From Thermoflexia bacterium (lineage in GTDB: Bacteria; Chloroflexota; Anaerolineae; B4-G1): a stretch of DNA of 64,000 nucleotides. This document shows, one piece after another, positions 19,001 to 27,318 of the stretch. Position 1 is the stretch's first letter; the number at the start of each line of letters is the position of its first letter. The translations under genes and the position numbers were made by a program. Where the stretch lies: assembly GCA_011192155.1 (NCBI GenBank), contig DUEK01000012.1, positions 1 to 64,000 on the forward strand. Reading direction: 5' to 3'. Below the pieces are notes generated by a model. That model was given only the letters and a program-made list of their open reading frames with translations. It had not been told where the DNA came from and did no database searches.

Positions 19001-19152
19001 AATTGCTTAGATTGCGCCCGTTTTTACCGGCAAAGGCGCTCTCGAGAGACCTCCGAGGTCTTGTTGTCGTAACATTTTGGATCTACTGAGACTCAGTGAA
19101 CCATTCCGGAATTGTTGTCATTCTAGTTAGCGCCCAAAACCCCTAAAAGCTG

Positions 19153-20679
19153 TCACTTGGTAGGTGACTGCCAGACTTTGATTCTTGCAGCGGCCTGCCC
19201 GCGCGGGACGGTCTCCTGCTGCTTTAGTTGCAGGTTGCGGATCGCCGCCTGCCCAGCGATCACCTCGTCTGGGCCGAGGATCACTACGTATGGGATGCCT
19301 TTCTTTAGCGCGTAGCGAATTTGCTTACCTAGGGGATCGTTCTCAAAGTACAACTCGACGTTCAGCCCCGCCTGACGCAACTCGCGCGCCATCTTGAGCG
19401 ATTCGGTCACCAGGTCTGGGTTAAACTGCGTGACCAATATCTGGGCCACCGTCTTGCCAACGGCTGGCGGGAACATTTCCAATTCTTTCATCACGTCAAT
19501 GATGCGCTCGATGCCGATGGTGGTGCCGGTGGCCGGATAGCTGTGCTTGGCGAACATGCCGATCAACTCATCGTACCGCCCTCCACCCGTGATGCTGCCG
19601 ATGTTGGGTTCCTCCACGATCGTCTCATAGATCGGCCCGGTATAGTACGCTAGCCCGCGCACCATCGAAGGCACGACTGGGTAATACTCCTCCGGGATGC
19701 CCAGTGCTTTCAGGTAGCGCGTCATCTCTTCCAACTCGGTGACGCCGGCGAGCGCTTCAGGATAGTTGGCCAGCCATTTGCGCAGTTGGGCCAGAATTTC
19801 GTCGTTGCTGCCGCCGATCTGTAGAAATTCGAGCAGGCGTTTGATCACCGCGTCGGGTATCGTCGCTATGCTTTCCAGTTCCAGGGCCGCTAACTGGCTC
19901 ACGAGCATGGCGATTGCCTCATTCTCCAAGTCGGCCTGGCGCAGCCGGGTCTCAATAGCGGTCAGATCGGCTTCCCGGAGAGCTTGTATCAAATCGGTGA
20001 TGACCTTCTTTGTCGCTTGGGCTTTTCTCAGGGCAGAGATCGCGTCTTCCAGCCCCGTCTTGCGCAGTTCGGCCTTGACTCCTTCCAGCCCGATCTTGTC
20101 CAGCTTGTCAATGGAGCGATACAGCCCGCCCAGCAACTCGTCCGGCACGCCAGCCAACTGCCCGATGCCGGCGATGATCTTGCGATTGTTGATGTTGATC
20201 ACAAACTTTTCGAATCCCAGCCGGGTCAGAATTTCGTAGATGACGTTGACGATCTCGGCATCGGCCAACATGCTGTCCGAGCCTACGGTATCGGCATCGC
20301 ATTGGTAGAACTCGCGGTAACGTCCCTTCTGCGGCCGCTCGGCCCGCCAGACCGGCGCGATCTGATACCGTTTGAGCGGCTTGGTCAGTTCTGGATACTG
20401 GGCCGCCACGCGGCACAAGGGCACCGAGAGATCGTAGCGCAACGCGAGATTCTCCTTGCCGCCGCTGTGGCCGACGTCATAGATCAATCGCTCAGCGTCA
20501 CTCCCGTACTTGCCCTTGAGCGTCTCTTCCAGTTCGACGGCCGGGGTTTGCAGCGGCTCAAAGCCAAATTTCTCAAAAACATCTCGGATGACATCCACGA
20601 CGTACTGGCGCAGGATCATCTGCTGTGGCAGAATATCGCGCATGCCTCTCGGCAATCTCGGATCCACTTTTTTCGTCAT
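19153..20679 (-). CDS. hisS: Histidyl-tRNA synthetase
   Basis: LPRGMRDILPQ, LRYDLSVPLCR, YREFYQCDADTVG, SITGGGRYDELIGMF. Confidence 0.93.
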   Translation of the reverse strand: MTKKVDPRLPRGMRDILPQQMILRQYVVDVIRDVFEKFGFEPLQTPAVELEETLKGKYGSDAERLIYDVGHSGGKENLALRYDLSVPLCRVAAQYPELTKPLKRYQIAPVWRAERPQKGRYREFYQCDADTVGSDSMLADAEIVNVIYEILTRLGFEKFVININNRKIIAGIGQLAGVPDELLGGLYRSIDKLDKIGLEGVKAELRKTGLEDAISALRKAQATKKVITDLIQALREADLTAIETRLRQADLENEAIAMLVSQLAALELESIATIPDAVIKRLLEFLQIGGSNDEILAQLRKWLANYPEALAGVTELEEMTRYLKALGIPEEYYPVVPSMVRGLAYYTGPIYETIVEEPNIGSITGGGRYDELIGMFAKHSYPATGTTIGIERIIDVMKELEMFPPAVGKTVAQILVTQFNPDLVTESLKMARELRQAGLNVELYFENDPLGKQIRYALKKGIPYVVILGPDEVIAGQAAIRNLQLKQQETVPRGQAAARIKVWQSPTK

Positions 20680-20740
20680 ATCTTTATACCTCTCAGGAAC
20701 ACCTTTCGTTCCTTTCTCCGTTTGTTGTGGTATTTTTAAA

Positions 20741-20776
20741 GCAAAAAAGCGTGGACGAATCAATCGTCTCACGCTT
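20741..20776 (-). terminator. Intrinsic terminator in the hisS leader (candidate attenuator)
   Basis: Minus strand AAGCGTGAGACGATTGATTCGTCCACGCTTTTTTGC: GCGTG-GACGA stem followed by a T-run, about 60 nt before the hisS ATG. Confidence 0.8.
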
Positions 20777-20808
20777 GAGGAAACTTGTCGTTACGAGAAA
20801 GCCCCGAT

Positions 20809-20901
20809 CTATCCAAGCCCCCTTCGAGCGTGGTTGGTATGGTGATGATGGTGATGCGCATACAGGCCGCGCCGCGCATTGTCGCGGTGGGGGACGGTCA
20901 T
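20809..20901 (-). CDS. His-rich leader peptide (candidate attenuator of hisS)
   Basis: Minus strand reads MTVPHRDNARRGLYAHHHHHHTNHARRGLG*; His codons CAT CAC CAT CAT CAC CAT; followed by terminator and hisS. Confidence 0.78.
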   Translation of the reverse strand: MTVPHRDNARRGLYAHHHHHHTNHARRGLG

Positions 20902-20965
20902 TGAAATGAATGAAGGAAAGCTCTTGTAGGACATTGTTTGACTCGTGTTGTTACTGTATCACAAT

Positions 20966-21042
20966 TGGGGTGGATGACGGGACTTGAACCCGCAACCTCT
21001 GGTTCCACAGGCCAGCGCTCTAACCATTGAGCTACATCCACC
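20966..21042 (-). tRNA. tRNA-His (anticodon GTG)
   Basis: GGTGGATGTAGCTCAATGGTTAGAGCGCTGGCCTGTGGAACCAGAGGTTGCGGGTTCAAGTCCCGTCATCCACCCCA; 8-bp acceptor with G-1:C73, encoded CCA. Confidence 0.93.
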
Positions 21043-21060
21043 ACGAGATAACTGGCGTAT

Positions 21061-21089
21061 AGTATGCCACACAATCGGTGAAATGTCAA
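21061..21089 (-). promoter_or_regulatory. Sigma70-like promoter upstream of tRNA-His
   Basis: Minus strand TTGACA-N17-CATACT. Confidence 0.6.
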
Positions 21090-21190
21090 ACTGCACAGGG
21101 CGCTGGGCGCGCCATGGCGCGCTCAGGAGTGAAAAGTTGGGGGAATGAGTTTCAATTGCCAGTGGTTGGCCGTTGTGCTATAATCTTGTC

Positions 21191-21426
21191 GTAACTGCTC
21201 AGGCATAACCGGGAACACAGAGATGCGCAAAGGATACACAGGGTTTCACGGAGAAGAGAGGAGAAAGTTTGCTTGTTGTACCAATTTTCAGCACAGAATA
21301 CAGTGTTCGCCTGCCTCTGGGCGGACGCCCGCCTCTGGGCGGACGCCCGCCTCTGGGCAGACGTAAGCACATATCTTCCTATCTCTCTGTGATTCTCCTG
21401 ATTCCGACGTTTTCTGTGGTTGAGCA
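21191..21426 (+). mobile_element. MITE-like element, copy C (right end truncated)
   Basis: Starts GTAACTGCTCAGGCATAACCGGGAACACAGAG like copy B; right end stops at GGTTGAGCA where another inverted-repeat element begins. Confidence 0.8.
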
Positions 21427-21559
21427 TCCTGAGTAACGCGAACAGCGTGAGCGCGTATCGAAGCCGAGTCCTGAGCCTGTCGAAGGGGGTGCGATTTTAC
21501 AACGTTTTACGGTATTCTTCGCACCCTTCGATACGGCCTTCGGCCTACTCAGGATGCTC
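21422..21559. repeat. Inverted-repeat element (GAGCATCCTGAGTA ends)
   Basis: 14-bp perfect terminal inverted repeat GAGCATCCTGAGTA/TACTCAGGATGCTC; internal GTATCGAAG / CTTCGATAC. Confidence 0.75.
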
Positions 21560-21729
21560 CGCAGACTTGAACCACAGAATCCGTCAGAACTAGGAATTTT
21601 CTACCCACCAATCGAGATTTGATCTCATTGCGCAGCGTTTCTCAACGCGCAACCATCCATCCTGTGCTGGTCGAATCTTCTTTCTCCGTTTTACCTGGGC
21701 AGGCTAATTTTATTGGTTTGTTGGGCTGG

Positions 21730-22134
21730 CTACGGTCGCATCACCGCCGCCATAATCTCTGCTCGATCCGGCATCCCGACCTGCGTCAGCATCACCTTGC
21801 CCACGCCGTCCAGCAGTACGAAAGTGGGCACGCCGCGCACGCCGTAGCGCATTGCCAACTCACCGCCCACGCTGTTCATCACGTTCAACCGCAACACCTG
21901 TGCCTGGTTCTCCAGTTCTCGTTCTAGCCCGTCCACGACGGGCTTGGCCAACAGGCACGAGCTTCAGGTGTTCGAGTAGAACTCGACCAATGTGGGCGCG
22001 CCGCCGCTTACTTGTGCATCAAAGTCCGCTGTTGAAGCCAGATCGTCGCCCGGCGTGCGCAGGAACAGATAGCCGCCCACCATCACGGCGATTATTAGAA
22101 TCACTGACCAATTCTCTTGCCAGAAACGTTTCAT
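21730..22134 (-). CDS. Membrane-anchored thioredoxin-like protein, candidate selenoprotein (UXXC) with in-frame TGA at 21964-21966
   Basis: Two same-frame ORFs: ...APTLVEFYSNT-[TGA]-SSCLLAKPVVDGLERE...GVRGVPTFVLLDG; hairpin AGCCCGTC-GTG-GACGGGCT downstream. Confidence 0.75.
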
Positions 22135-22144
22135 TGAATTCTCC

Positions 22145-22759
22145 TCACCGAGAGACCTTGTCTTGTACTGTCGCCTCAATCACCCGTACAATACCCATCG
22201 CGTGCCGTTCCACCCGCCGCACCTCGAACCCAACCTGCGCCACCGTCTGAGCCGTCTCACGGTTCAGGTGACACTCCTTGCTCCAGGCTTTCCAGGCTGG
22301 ATGCAGTGTGTCTGTCAGCCAGGCCCCCAGGCCGTTGTTGCCTCGCGTGTGTTCCAGCAGCACCAATTTTCCTTCAGGGCGCAAGACACGGCGCGCTTCC
22401 GCCAGCCCTTGCGCCGGGTCGGTGACTGAGCAGAACACAAATGAAGCCGCCACCACATCGAAACTGCCGTCGGGGAAAGGGAGTCGCTGAACGTCGCTCT
22501 GAGCCAGCGCCGTACCGTTATGCGAGTGACTCTGTGGACGGCGGGCTGCCCACGTCAACATCTCTCTGCTGGCGTCGCTGCCTGTCACGCGCACCTCTGG
22601 CCTGTAGAGCGGCAGGTTGATCCCTGTGCCGACCCCTATCTCTAGCACGTCGCCTCTGAGCAGCGGGAACACCTGCTGGCGCAACCGCCGGAACAATAGC
22701 CACTCTAGCGGCAACATCCCCAGGTCATAGATAGAGGAAAGTCCATCGAATACGCTCAT
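22145..22759 (-). CDS. Class I SAM-dependent methyltransferase
   Basis: VLEIGVGTGINLPLY; LPFPDGSFDVVAASFVFCSV. Confidence 0.85.
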   Translation of the reverse strand: MSVFDGLSSIYDLGMLPLEWLLFRRLRQQVFPLLRGDVLEIGVGTGINLPLYRPEVRVTGSDASREMLTWAARRPQSHSHNGTALAQSDVQRLPFPDGSFDVVAASFVFCSVTDPAQGLAEARRVLRPEGKLVLLEHTRGNNGLGAWLTDTLHPAWKAWSKECHLNRETAQTVAQVGFEVRRVERHAMGIVRVIEATVQDKVSR

Positions 22760-22765
22760 TTAACA

Positions 22766-23614
22766 CTAGCCGACCAATTCTCTCAACACCACCAGGTTTT
22801 CCCGATCCTCGTGCAGATCGTTGCTCTTGGGCGTCTCCAACAACCCCGGCAATCCTTCCAAGCGGGGATCGTTCAATAGGTTGCGGAACCCCTCCAACCC
22901 GATGTACCCCTGGCCGATGTGCTCGTGCCGATCCTTGCGGCTGCCCAGGTCGCCTTTGCTATCGTTCAGGTGGAGCGCTTTGAGCCGCGCCAGACTGATG
23001 ATGCGGTCGAACTTTTCCATCGTGGCCTCGTATCCCTCCGCCGCGCGTAGCTCGTAACCGGCGGCAAAGACGTGGCACGTATCCAGGCAGACCCCCAGTC
23101 GCTCTCCCTCCGGCGCATGCTCGATCAGCCAGGCCAGGTGCTCGAATTTGTAGCCCAGGTTGGTACCCTGTCCGGCGGTGGTTTCCAGGAGAATCCGAGC
23201 GCGAAAGCCCGGTGTGGCGGCTTGAACCTCTCCCAGTGCCTGCGCCACTCGCTTCAGTCCAGCTTCCTCCCCCGATCCCACGTGCGAGCCGGGGTGCAGC
23301 ACCAGATATGGCACGTCCAGCGCCTCGCACCGCTCCAACTCGACGATGAGCGTATCGCGCGATTTCTGCCAAAGATCTTCTTTGGGCGAGGCCAAGTTGA
23401 GCAGGTAGGAGGCGTGGGCCACTACCGGCCGGATGTCAGTCTCTTGGGCCTTTGATTTGAAGTGGGCAATGTCCTCCTCGGTCAGCGGCTTTACAGCCCA
23501 AGATCGATTGGGTTTGACGAATATCTGCACCGCGTCACAGCCCACCGACCGGGCGCGGTCGAATGCCTTGTGCAGTCCGCCACTGATGGATTCGTGAGCG
23601 CCGAGTCGCATCAT
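22766..23614 (-). CDS. nfo: Deoxyribonuclease IV (endonuclease IV)
   Basis: RLGAHESISGGLHKAFDRA, LHPGSHVG, CLDTCHVFAAGY, HLNDSKGDLGSRKDRHEHIGQG. Confidence 0.92.
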   Translation of the reverse strand: MMRLGAHESISGGLHKAFDRARSVGCDAVQIFVKPNRSWAVKPLTEEDIAHFKSKAQETDIRPVVAHASYLLNLASPKEDLWQKSRDTLIVELERCEALDVPYLVLHPGSHVGSGEEAGLKRVAQALGEVQAATPGFRARILLETTAGQGTNLGYKFEHLAWLIEHAPEGERLGVCLDTCHVFAAGYELRAAEGYEATMEKFDRIISLARLKALHLNDSKGDLGSRKDRHEHIGQGYIGLEGFRNLLNDPRLEGLPGLLETPKSNDLHEDRENLVVLRELVG

Positions 23615-24144
23615 TCCCCCAAGGGGATCCATCCCTCCGGGTAGCGCCGCGCCAGATCCACGTATATCTTTTTGAACTCGGTCCACTGGGCCTTGTATTC
23701 CTCGCCCACGGCTTTCGCCAGCACTTTGGCCGGCACCCCCACCGCGATGTGACCCGGCGGAACCTCTTGCCCTTGCCGGACGACGGCTCCTTCACCCACC
23801 ACGGCCCACTCGCCTAGGATCGCCCAGTCGGAGACCACCGCGCCCATACCGACGATGGCGTAATCGTGGATCATCGTCACGTTGTGGATCACCGCACCGT
23901 GGCCGAATGTCACCCAGTCGCCGATAGTCGTCCGCTCGCCGGGCCGGGCGTGGATGACGCAGTTATCCTCCACACTGCAATAATCACCCAGGACGATGGC
24001 GCCATAATCCCCCCGGATGCGCGCGCCAGGGCCGATCCAACACTCCGCGCCGATGGTCACGTCGCCAAAAACGTCGGCCGAGGGGTGAACGTACGCGCCC
24101 GCGCCGATGTGAGGGCTTTTGCCCTCGAATGATGCGATGGTCAT
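23611..24144 (-). CDS. Gamma-carbonic-anhydrase-like hexapeptide-repeat protein
   Basis: Left-handed beta-helix repeats ADVFGDVTIGAECWIGPGARIRGD... Confidence 0.85.
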   Translation of the reverse strand: MTIASFEGKSPHIGAGAYVHPSADVFGDVTIGAECWIGPGARIRGDYGAIVLGDYCSVEDNCVIHARPGERTTIGDWVTFGHGAVIHNVTMIHDYAIVGMGAVVSDWAILGEWAVVGEGAVVRQGQEVPPGHIAVGVPAKVLAKAVGEEYKAQWTEFKKIYVDLARRYPEGWIPLGE

Positions 24145-24299
24145 TGTGTATCCTCCTGCCGCGCTTGTTCCAATTCCTCTTCCAAGTCGTCCAACTCGAT
24201 GAGCATTGATGGAGGAACAGAGTGTTTGGGCAAGCGGGCCTTTAGGTCGTTGATACGTTTTTCCAGTTCTGCTACTCTTGCTGTTGTGTTCTCGCTCAT
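24141..24299 (-). CDS. Small coiled-coil protein
   Basis: MSENTTARVAELEKRINDLKARLPKHSVPPSMLIELDDLEEELEQARQEDTQ; overlaps both neighbours. Confidence 0.6.
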   Translation of the reverse strand: MSENTTARVAELEKRINDLKARLPKHSVPPSMLIELDDLEEELEQARQEDTQ

Positions 24300-24703
24300 T
24301 CTTCCCAGTTTCGCTTGTTGATCATCGCGCAGGCATCGTGGATCACGGCGATACCGTGCTCCTCGCAAAATCGAACGGCTTCTTCCGACTCTGAGCCAGG
24401 CTGCATCCAGACGCGAGGCAGTCCCAGCTCGTGGACTTGGCGGACCACTTTTTCTGTCAACGCTGGCGGCACCACGATGTCTACGACGTCCGGCTTCTCC
24501 GGCAGGTCGGCCAGGCTGGCGTACACTTTCAATTCCTCGATCTCGCCCTCTTTTGGATTGATGGGATAGACGATGTAGCCCGCGTTGTGCAAGTCGCGTG
24601 CGATCTTGTTGCCATATTTGGCAGGATCGTGTGACGCGCCCACGATGGCCCACACGCGCTTGCCTATGAACTCGGTGATGCGATTTTCAGTGCCGTTTTC
24701 CAT
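24296..24703 (-). CDS. CoA-binding domain protein
   Basis: VWAIVGASHDPAKYGNKIARDL...GYIVYPINPK; RVWMQPGSES. Confidence 0.88.
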   Translation of the reverse strand: MENGTENRITEFIGKRVWAIVGASHDPAKYGNKIARDLHNAGYIVYPINPKEGEIEELKVYASLADLPEKPDVVDIVVPPALTEKVVRQVHELGLPRVWMQPGSESEEAVRFCEEHGIAVIHDACAMINKRNWEE

Positions 24704-24721
24704 ATTCTCCCTCTTCCCGTA

Positions 24722-25060
24722 TCATTCTTCTGGGTGCGGAATGACGCAGATAAAGCGCAGCGCCCCCGCCCCGGTGTTCCGATACCCGTGAGGCTCGTCG
24801 GGAGGAACGTAGAGCGCGACGCCAGGCCGCATCTCAACCTCTCCTTCTGTTCCCTCTGCCACTCCTTCACCCTCCAACACAAATATCTCGTGCTCGTAAG
24901 GGTGTTGGTGAGTTTCAAAGACCGCTCCCGGCTGAAACTCGATCACCCGCATAGCAAAGTTGGGCGCGCCTTCCGGCTTTCCGATCACCCAGCGGACAGA
25001 TTTGTCCTCACCGACGGGTTCCTCGGCAACATCCAAATACTTTCGGCTTAACATATTCAC
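24722..25060 (-). CDS. Cupin-domain protein
   Basis: HQHPYEHEIFVLEGEGVAE...YVPPDEPHGYRNTG. Confidence 0.85.
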   Translation of the reverse strand: MNMLSRKYLDVAEEPVGEDKSVRWVIGKPEGAPNFAMRVIEFQPGAVFETHQHPYEHEIFVLEGEGVAEGTEGEVEMRPGVALYVPPDEPHGYRNTGAGALRFICVIPHPEE

Positions 25061-25084
25061 CTCTCTGTTTTCAGAATCCTTATC

Positions 25085-25244
25085 GTAAGCGTTCAGGTAT
25101 ACGTATGATTTTCACCGCAGAGGCCTCTGCTATGCAGAGCACGCAGAGAACGCCGAGTTTTCTCATTTTATCCCTGTGAGATGATATTTTCGCCCGGCTC
25201 TGCGATCTCTGCGGTAAGAAAAACGGCTATGCCTGAACGGTTAC
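25085..25244. mobile_element. MITE-like element with GTAA ends and a CGCAGAG-type core
   Basis: Ends GTAAGCGTTCAGGTATACG / GGCTATGCCTGAACGGTTAC; 8-bp direct repeat TCCTTATC at 25077-25084 and 25245-25252. Confidence 0.85.
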
Positions 25245-25301
25245 TCCTTATCAACGTTCCTTTGTCTTGCGTTTTTTGTCATGCCCCATTATTATCGAAC
25301 T

Positions 25302-25508
25302 TTACACGACGATGGCATCGTACGGGCAGGCCGGCAGGCAAGCCATACAGCCGTAGCAGAGGTTGCCGTCAATGAACGGCGGCTCTCCGGGGTCTATGGC
25401 GACGATGGCCTTGGTCCGGCACGCCTTACGCGCCACGCACTTGCGACACGCCTGGCACAGATTGTCGTCTATGCGGGGAATTTTGGACGGCAGTGGGTGA
25501 TCGGGCAT
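25302..25508 (-). CDS. 4Fe-4S ferredoxin-like protein
   Basis: CQACRKCVARKAC and CYGCMACLPACP. Confidence 0.75.
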   Translation of the reverse strand: MPDHPLPSKIPRIDDNLCQACRKCVARKACRTKAIVAIDPGEPPFIDGNLCYGCMACLPACPYDAIVV

Positions 25509-25523
25509 ATCTCGACCCTTTTT

Positions 25524-26516
25524 CTACGGTTGAGAATGTTGTTCCAAAAACCGCTCCGCCTCTATCGCCGCGACCGCGCCAGAACCGGCCGCTATCACCA
25601 CCTGGCGATAGAGTGGGTCCTGCACATCCCCGGCCACAAAGACGCCCGGCATATTCGTTCGCTGGCGCTGATCCGAGACAATGTACCCCTGCTCATTCAG
25701 CTCCAACTGCCCGGCGAATAGCTCCGTTACTGGCTTCATACCGACGTAGAGGAACACACCGTCGGTCTCAATGACCGAGGTTCCCCCGGTCTTTACGTTA
25801 CGCACCCGCACGCTGTTCACCGTTTGCTCCCCCAGGATTTCCTCCACCACACTGTCCCACACAAAGCGTATCTTGGGGTTCGCCAGCGCATGTTCCCGGT
25901 TGATCTTGGTCGCTCGCAACTCGTCGCGCCGGTGGATGACGATCACCTCGCTGGCAAAGCGGGTGAGAAAGATCGCCTCTGTGATGGCGCTATCGCCCCC
26001 GCCAACCACCACGACCCTTTTGTCCCGATAGAAGAATCCATCGCAGGTGGCGCAGGCAGAGACGCCACGCCCAAAGAACTTTTCCTCGCCGGGCACGCCC
26101 AGCCGGCGCGGCTCTGCGCCGGCGGCGACGATCACTGTTTGCGCCTGGTACGCGGTCCCGTGCGTGAGGACGGTGAAAGGCCTGGTGGAGAAATTCACCT
26201 CCGTCACGTTATCCACCACGATCTGTGCGCCGAAACGCCCGGCCTGCTCCTGAAACTTTTGAGCCAACTCCGGCCCCTCGATCCCTGCGGGGAAGCCAGG
26301 ATAGTTTTCGACGATGTCGGTGTTGGCCGTCTGTCCGCCTGGGAGCGAACCGGTCAGCAACAGCGTTTTGACCCGCGCCCGCCCGGCATAGATAGCGGCG
26401 GTCAGGCCGGCCGGCCCGCCGCCAATGATGATCAGATCGTAGACCTGGTTATCCGGCCCGCTATCCGCGTCCTGTTGCGCTTCCTGTTGGGGCTGCGCCA
26501 ATTTGAAATCGAGCAT
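25524..26516 (-). CDS. trxB: Thioredoxin-disulfide reductase
   Basis: IIGGGPAGLTAAIYAGRA, ACATCDGFFYRDKRVVVVGGGDSA. Confidence 0.92.
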   Translation of the reverse strand: MLDFKLAQPQQEAQQDADSGPDNQVYDLIIIGGGPAGLTAAIYAGRARVKTLLLTGSLPGGQTANTDIVENYPGFPAGIEGPELAQKFQEQAGRFGAQIVVDNVTEVNFSTRPFTVLTHGTAYQAQTVIVAAGAEPRRLGVPGEEKFFGRGVSACATCDGFFYRDKRVVVVGGGDSAITEAIFLTRFASEVIVIHRRDELRATKINREHALANPKIRFVWDSVVEEILGEQTVNSVRVRNVKTGGTSVIETDGVFLYVGMKPVTELFAGQLELNEQGYIVSDQRQRTNMPGVFVAGDVQDPLYRQVVIAAGSGAVAAIEAERFLEQHSQP

Positions 26517-27157
26517 CAAGCCAGCGCCTCCTGCAACTTTTCCAGCACCATCGCTTCCGGCGCGGCCCCTTCGAGGTGCGCCGTCTCGTTGATGACCGTG
26601 CGCGGCACGCCCATCACCTGGTACTTTTGCGAAAGATGAGGGAACTCTTGCGCCTCTACCATATCCGCCCGCACCATCGGGCTGGCGACGGCCATCTGGT
26701 GAGCCAGTATCACGGACTGGGGGCAGTAGGGGCACGTTGGTGTGACAAAAACCTGGAAATGCACCGGTTCATCTAGCCCTGTCAATACCTCCAGCGTATC
26801 CTCGCTCAACTCTGGTTTGCCGGCCGCCACCATCTTGATCGCGTGCAGCAAGGAGGAAAACTCGTAGCCGGATGGAATGCCATAATAGCGCACACCATAG
26901 TCCTCCGCTCCAATGACGGCGATGGCCGGAATCTTGTCTATACTCAATTCCTCGGCCTTTTCCTCATCGGCGACAAAATCGTAGACCTCGACAGTTATTT
27001 GGTCAGAAAGCTCCGCGACTTCCTCGGCCAGTTGCCGAGTCTCGGCGCAAAACTGACACTCGAACTCTTGAGTGAACATCGCCATCTTGACCGGCCCAGC
27101 CAAGTCGGCCAATTCTTGTTTAACCTGCTCTCTAATTTCTTCGTTCAACAAAGACAT
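26516..27157 (-). CDS. Glutaredoxin-like protein disulfide oxidoreductase
   Basis: Two thioredoxin-fold halves with CQFC and CPYC; TGATG overlap with trxB. Confidence 0.85.
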   Translation of the reverse strand: MSLLNEEIREQVKQELADLAGPVKMAMFTQEFECQFCAETRQLAEEVAELSDQITVEVYDFVADEEKAEELSIDKIPAIAVIGAEDYGVRYYGIPSGYEFSSLLHAIKMVAAGKPELSEDTLEVLTGLDEPVHFQVFVTPTCPYCPQSVILAHQMAVASPMVRADMVEAQEFPHLSQKYQVMGVPRTVINETAHLEGAAPEAMVLEKLQEALA

Positions 27158-27185
27158 TCTTTATCTCCTCAATTTTAATTTAACT

Positions 27186-27318
27186 TTTGCTGCCGTGCAC
27201 TTTTTTGCCAAGCAACCAAGCTTTTATCACGAATTGCACGAATGTTTTTTATCATTTGACGAAATTCGTGTCATTCGTCCATTTGTGACATTTGTGATGA
27301 AAAAGTGTACAGTAGTGA
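27186..27318. mobile_element. MITE-like element with CACGAAT-type core
   Basis: Imperfect terminal inverted repeats TTTGCTGCCGTGCACTTTTTTG / AAAAAGTGTACAGTAGTGA; 9-bp direct repeat AATTTAACT at 27177-27185 and 27319-27327. Confidence 0.6.

Noticed and set aside
20836-20870. Six-His codon run (CATCACCATCATCACCAT) as possible vector His-tag contamination
   Set aside because: It is embedded in a genomic leader between tRNA-His and hisS with a downstream terminator; codon order and flanks do not match a cloning tag context.
20679-20965. T-box riboswitch upstream of hisS
   Set aside because: I did not recognise a T-box consensus (GGTGGNACCGCG-like) before the terminator; the His leader peptide explains the region better. 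A covariance-model search would settle it.
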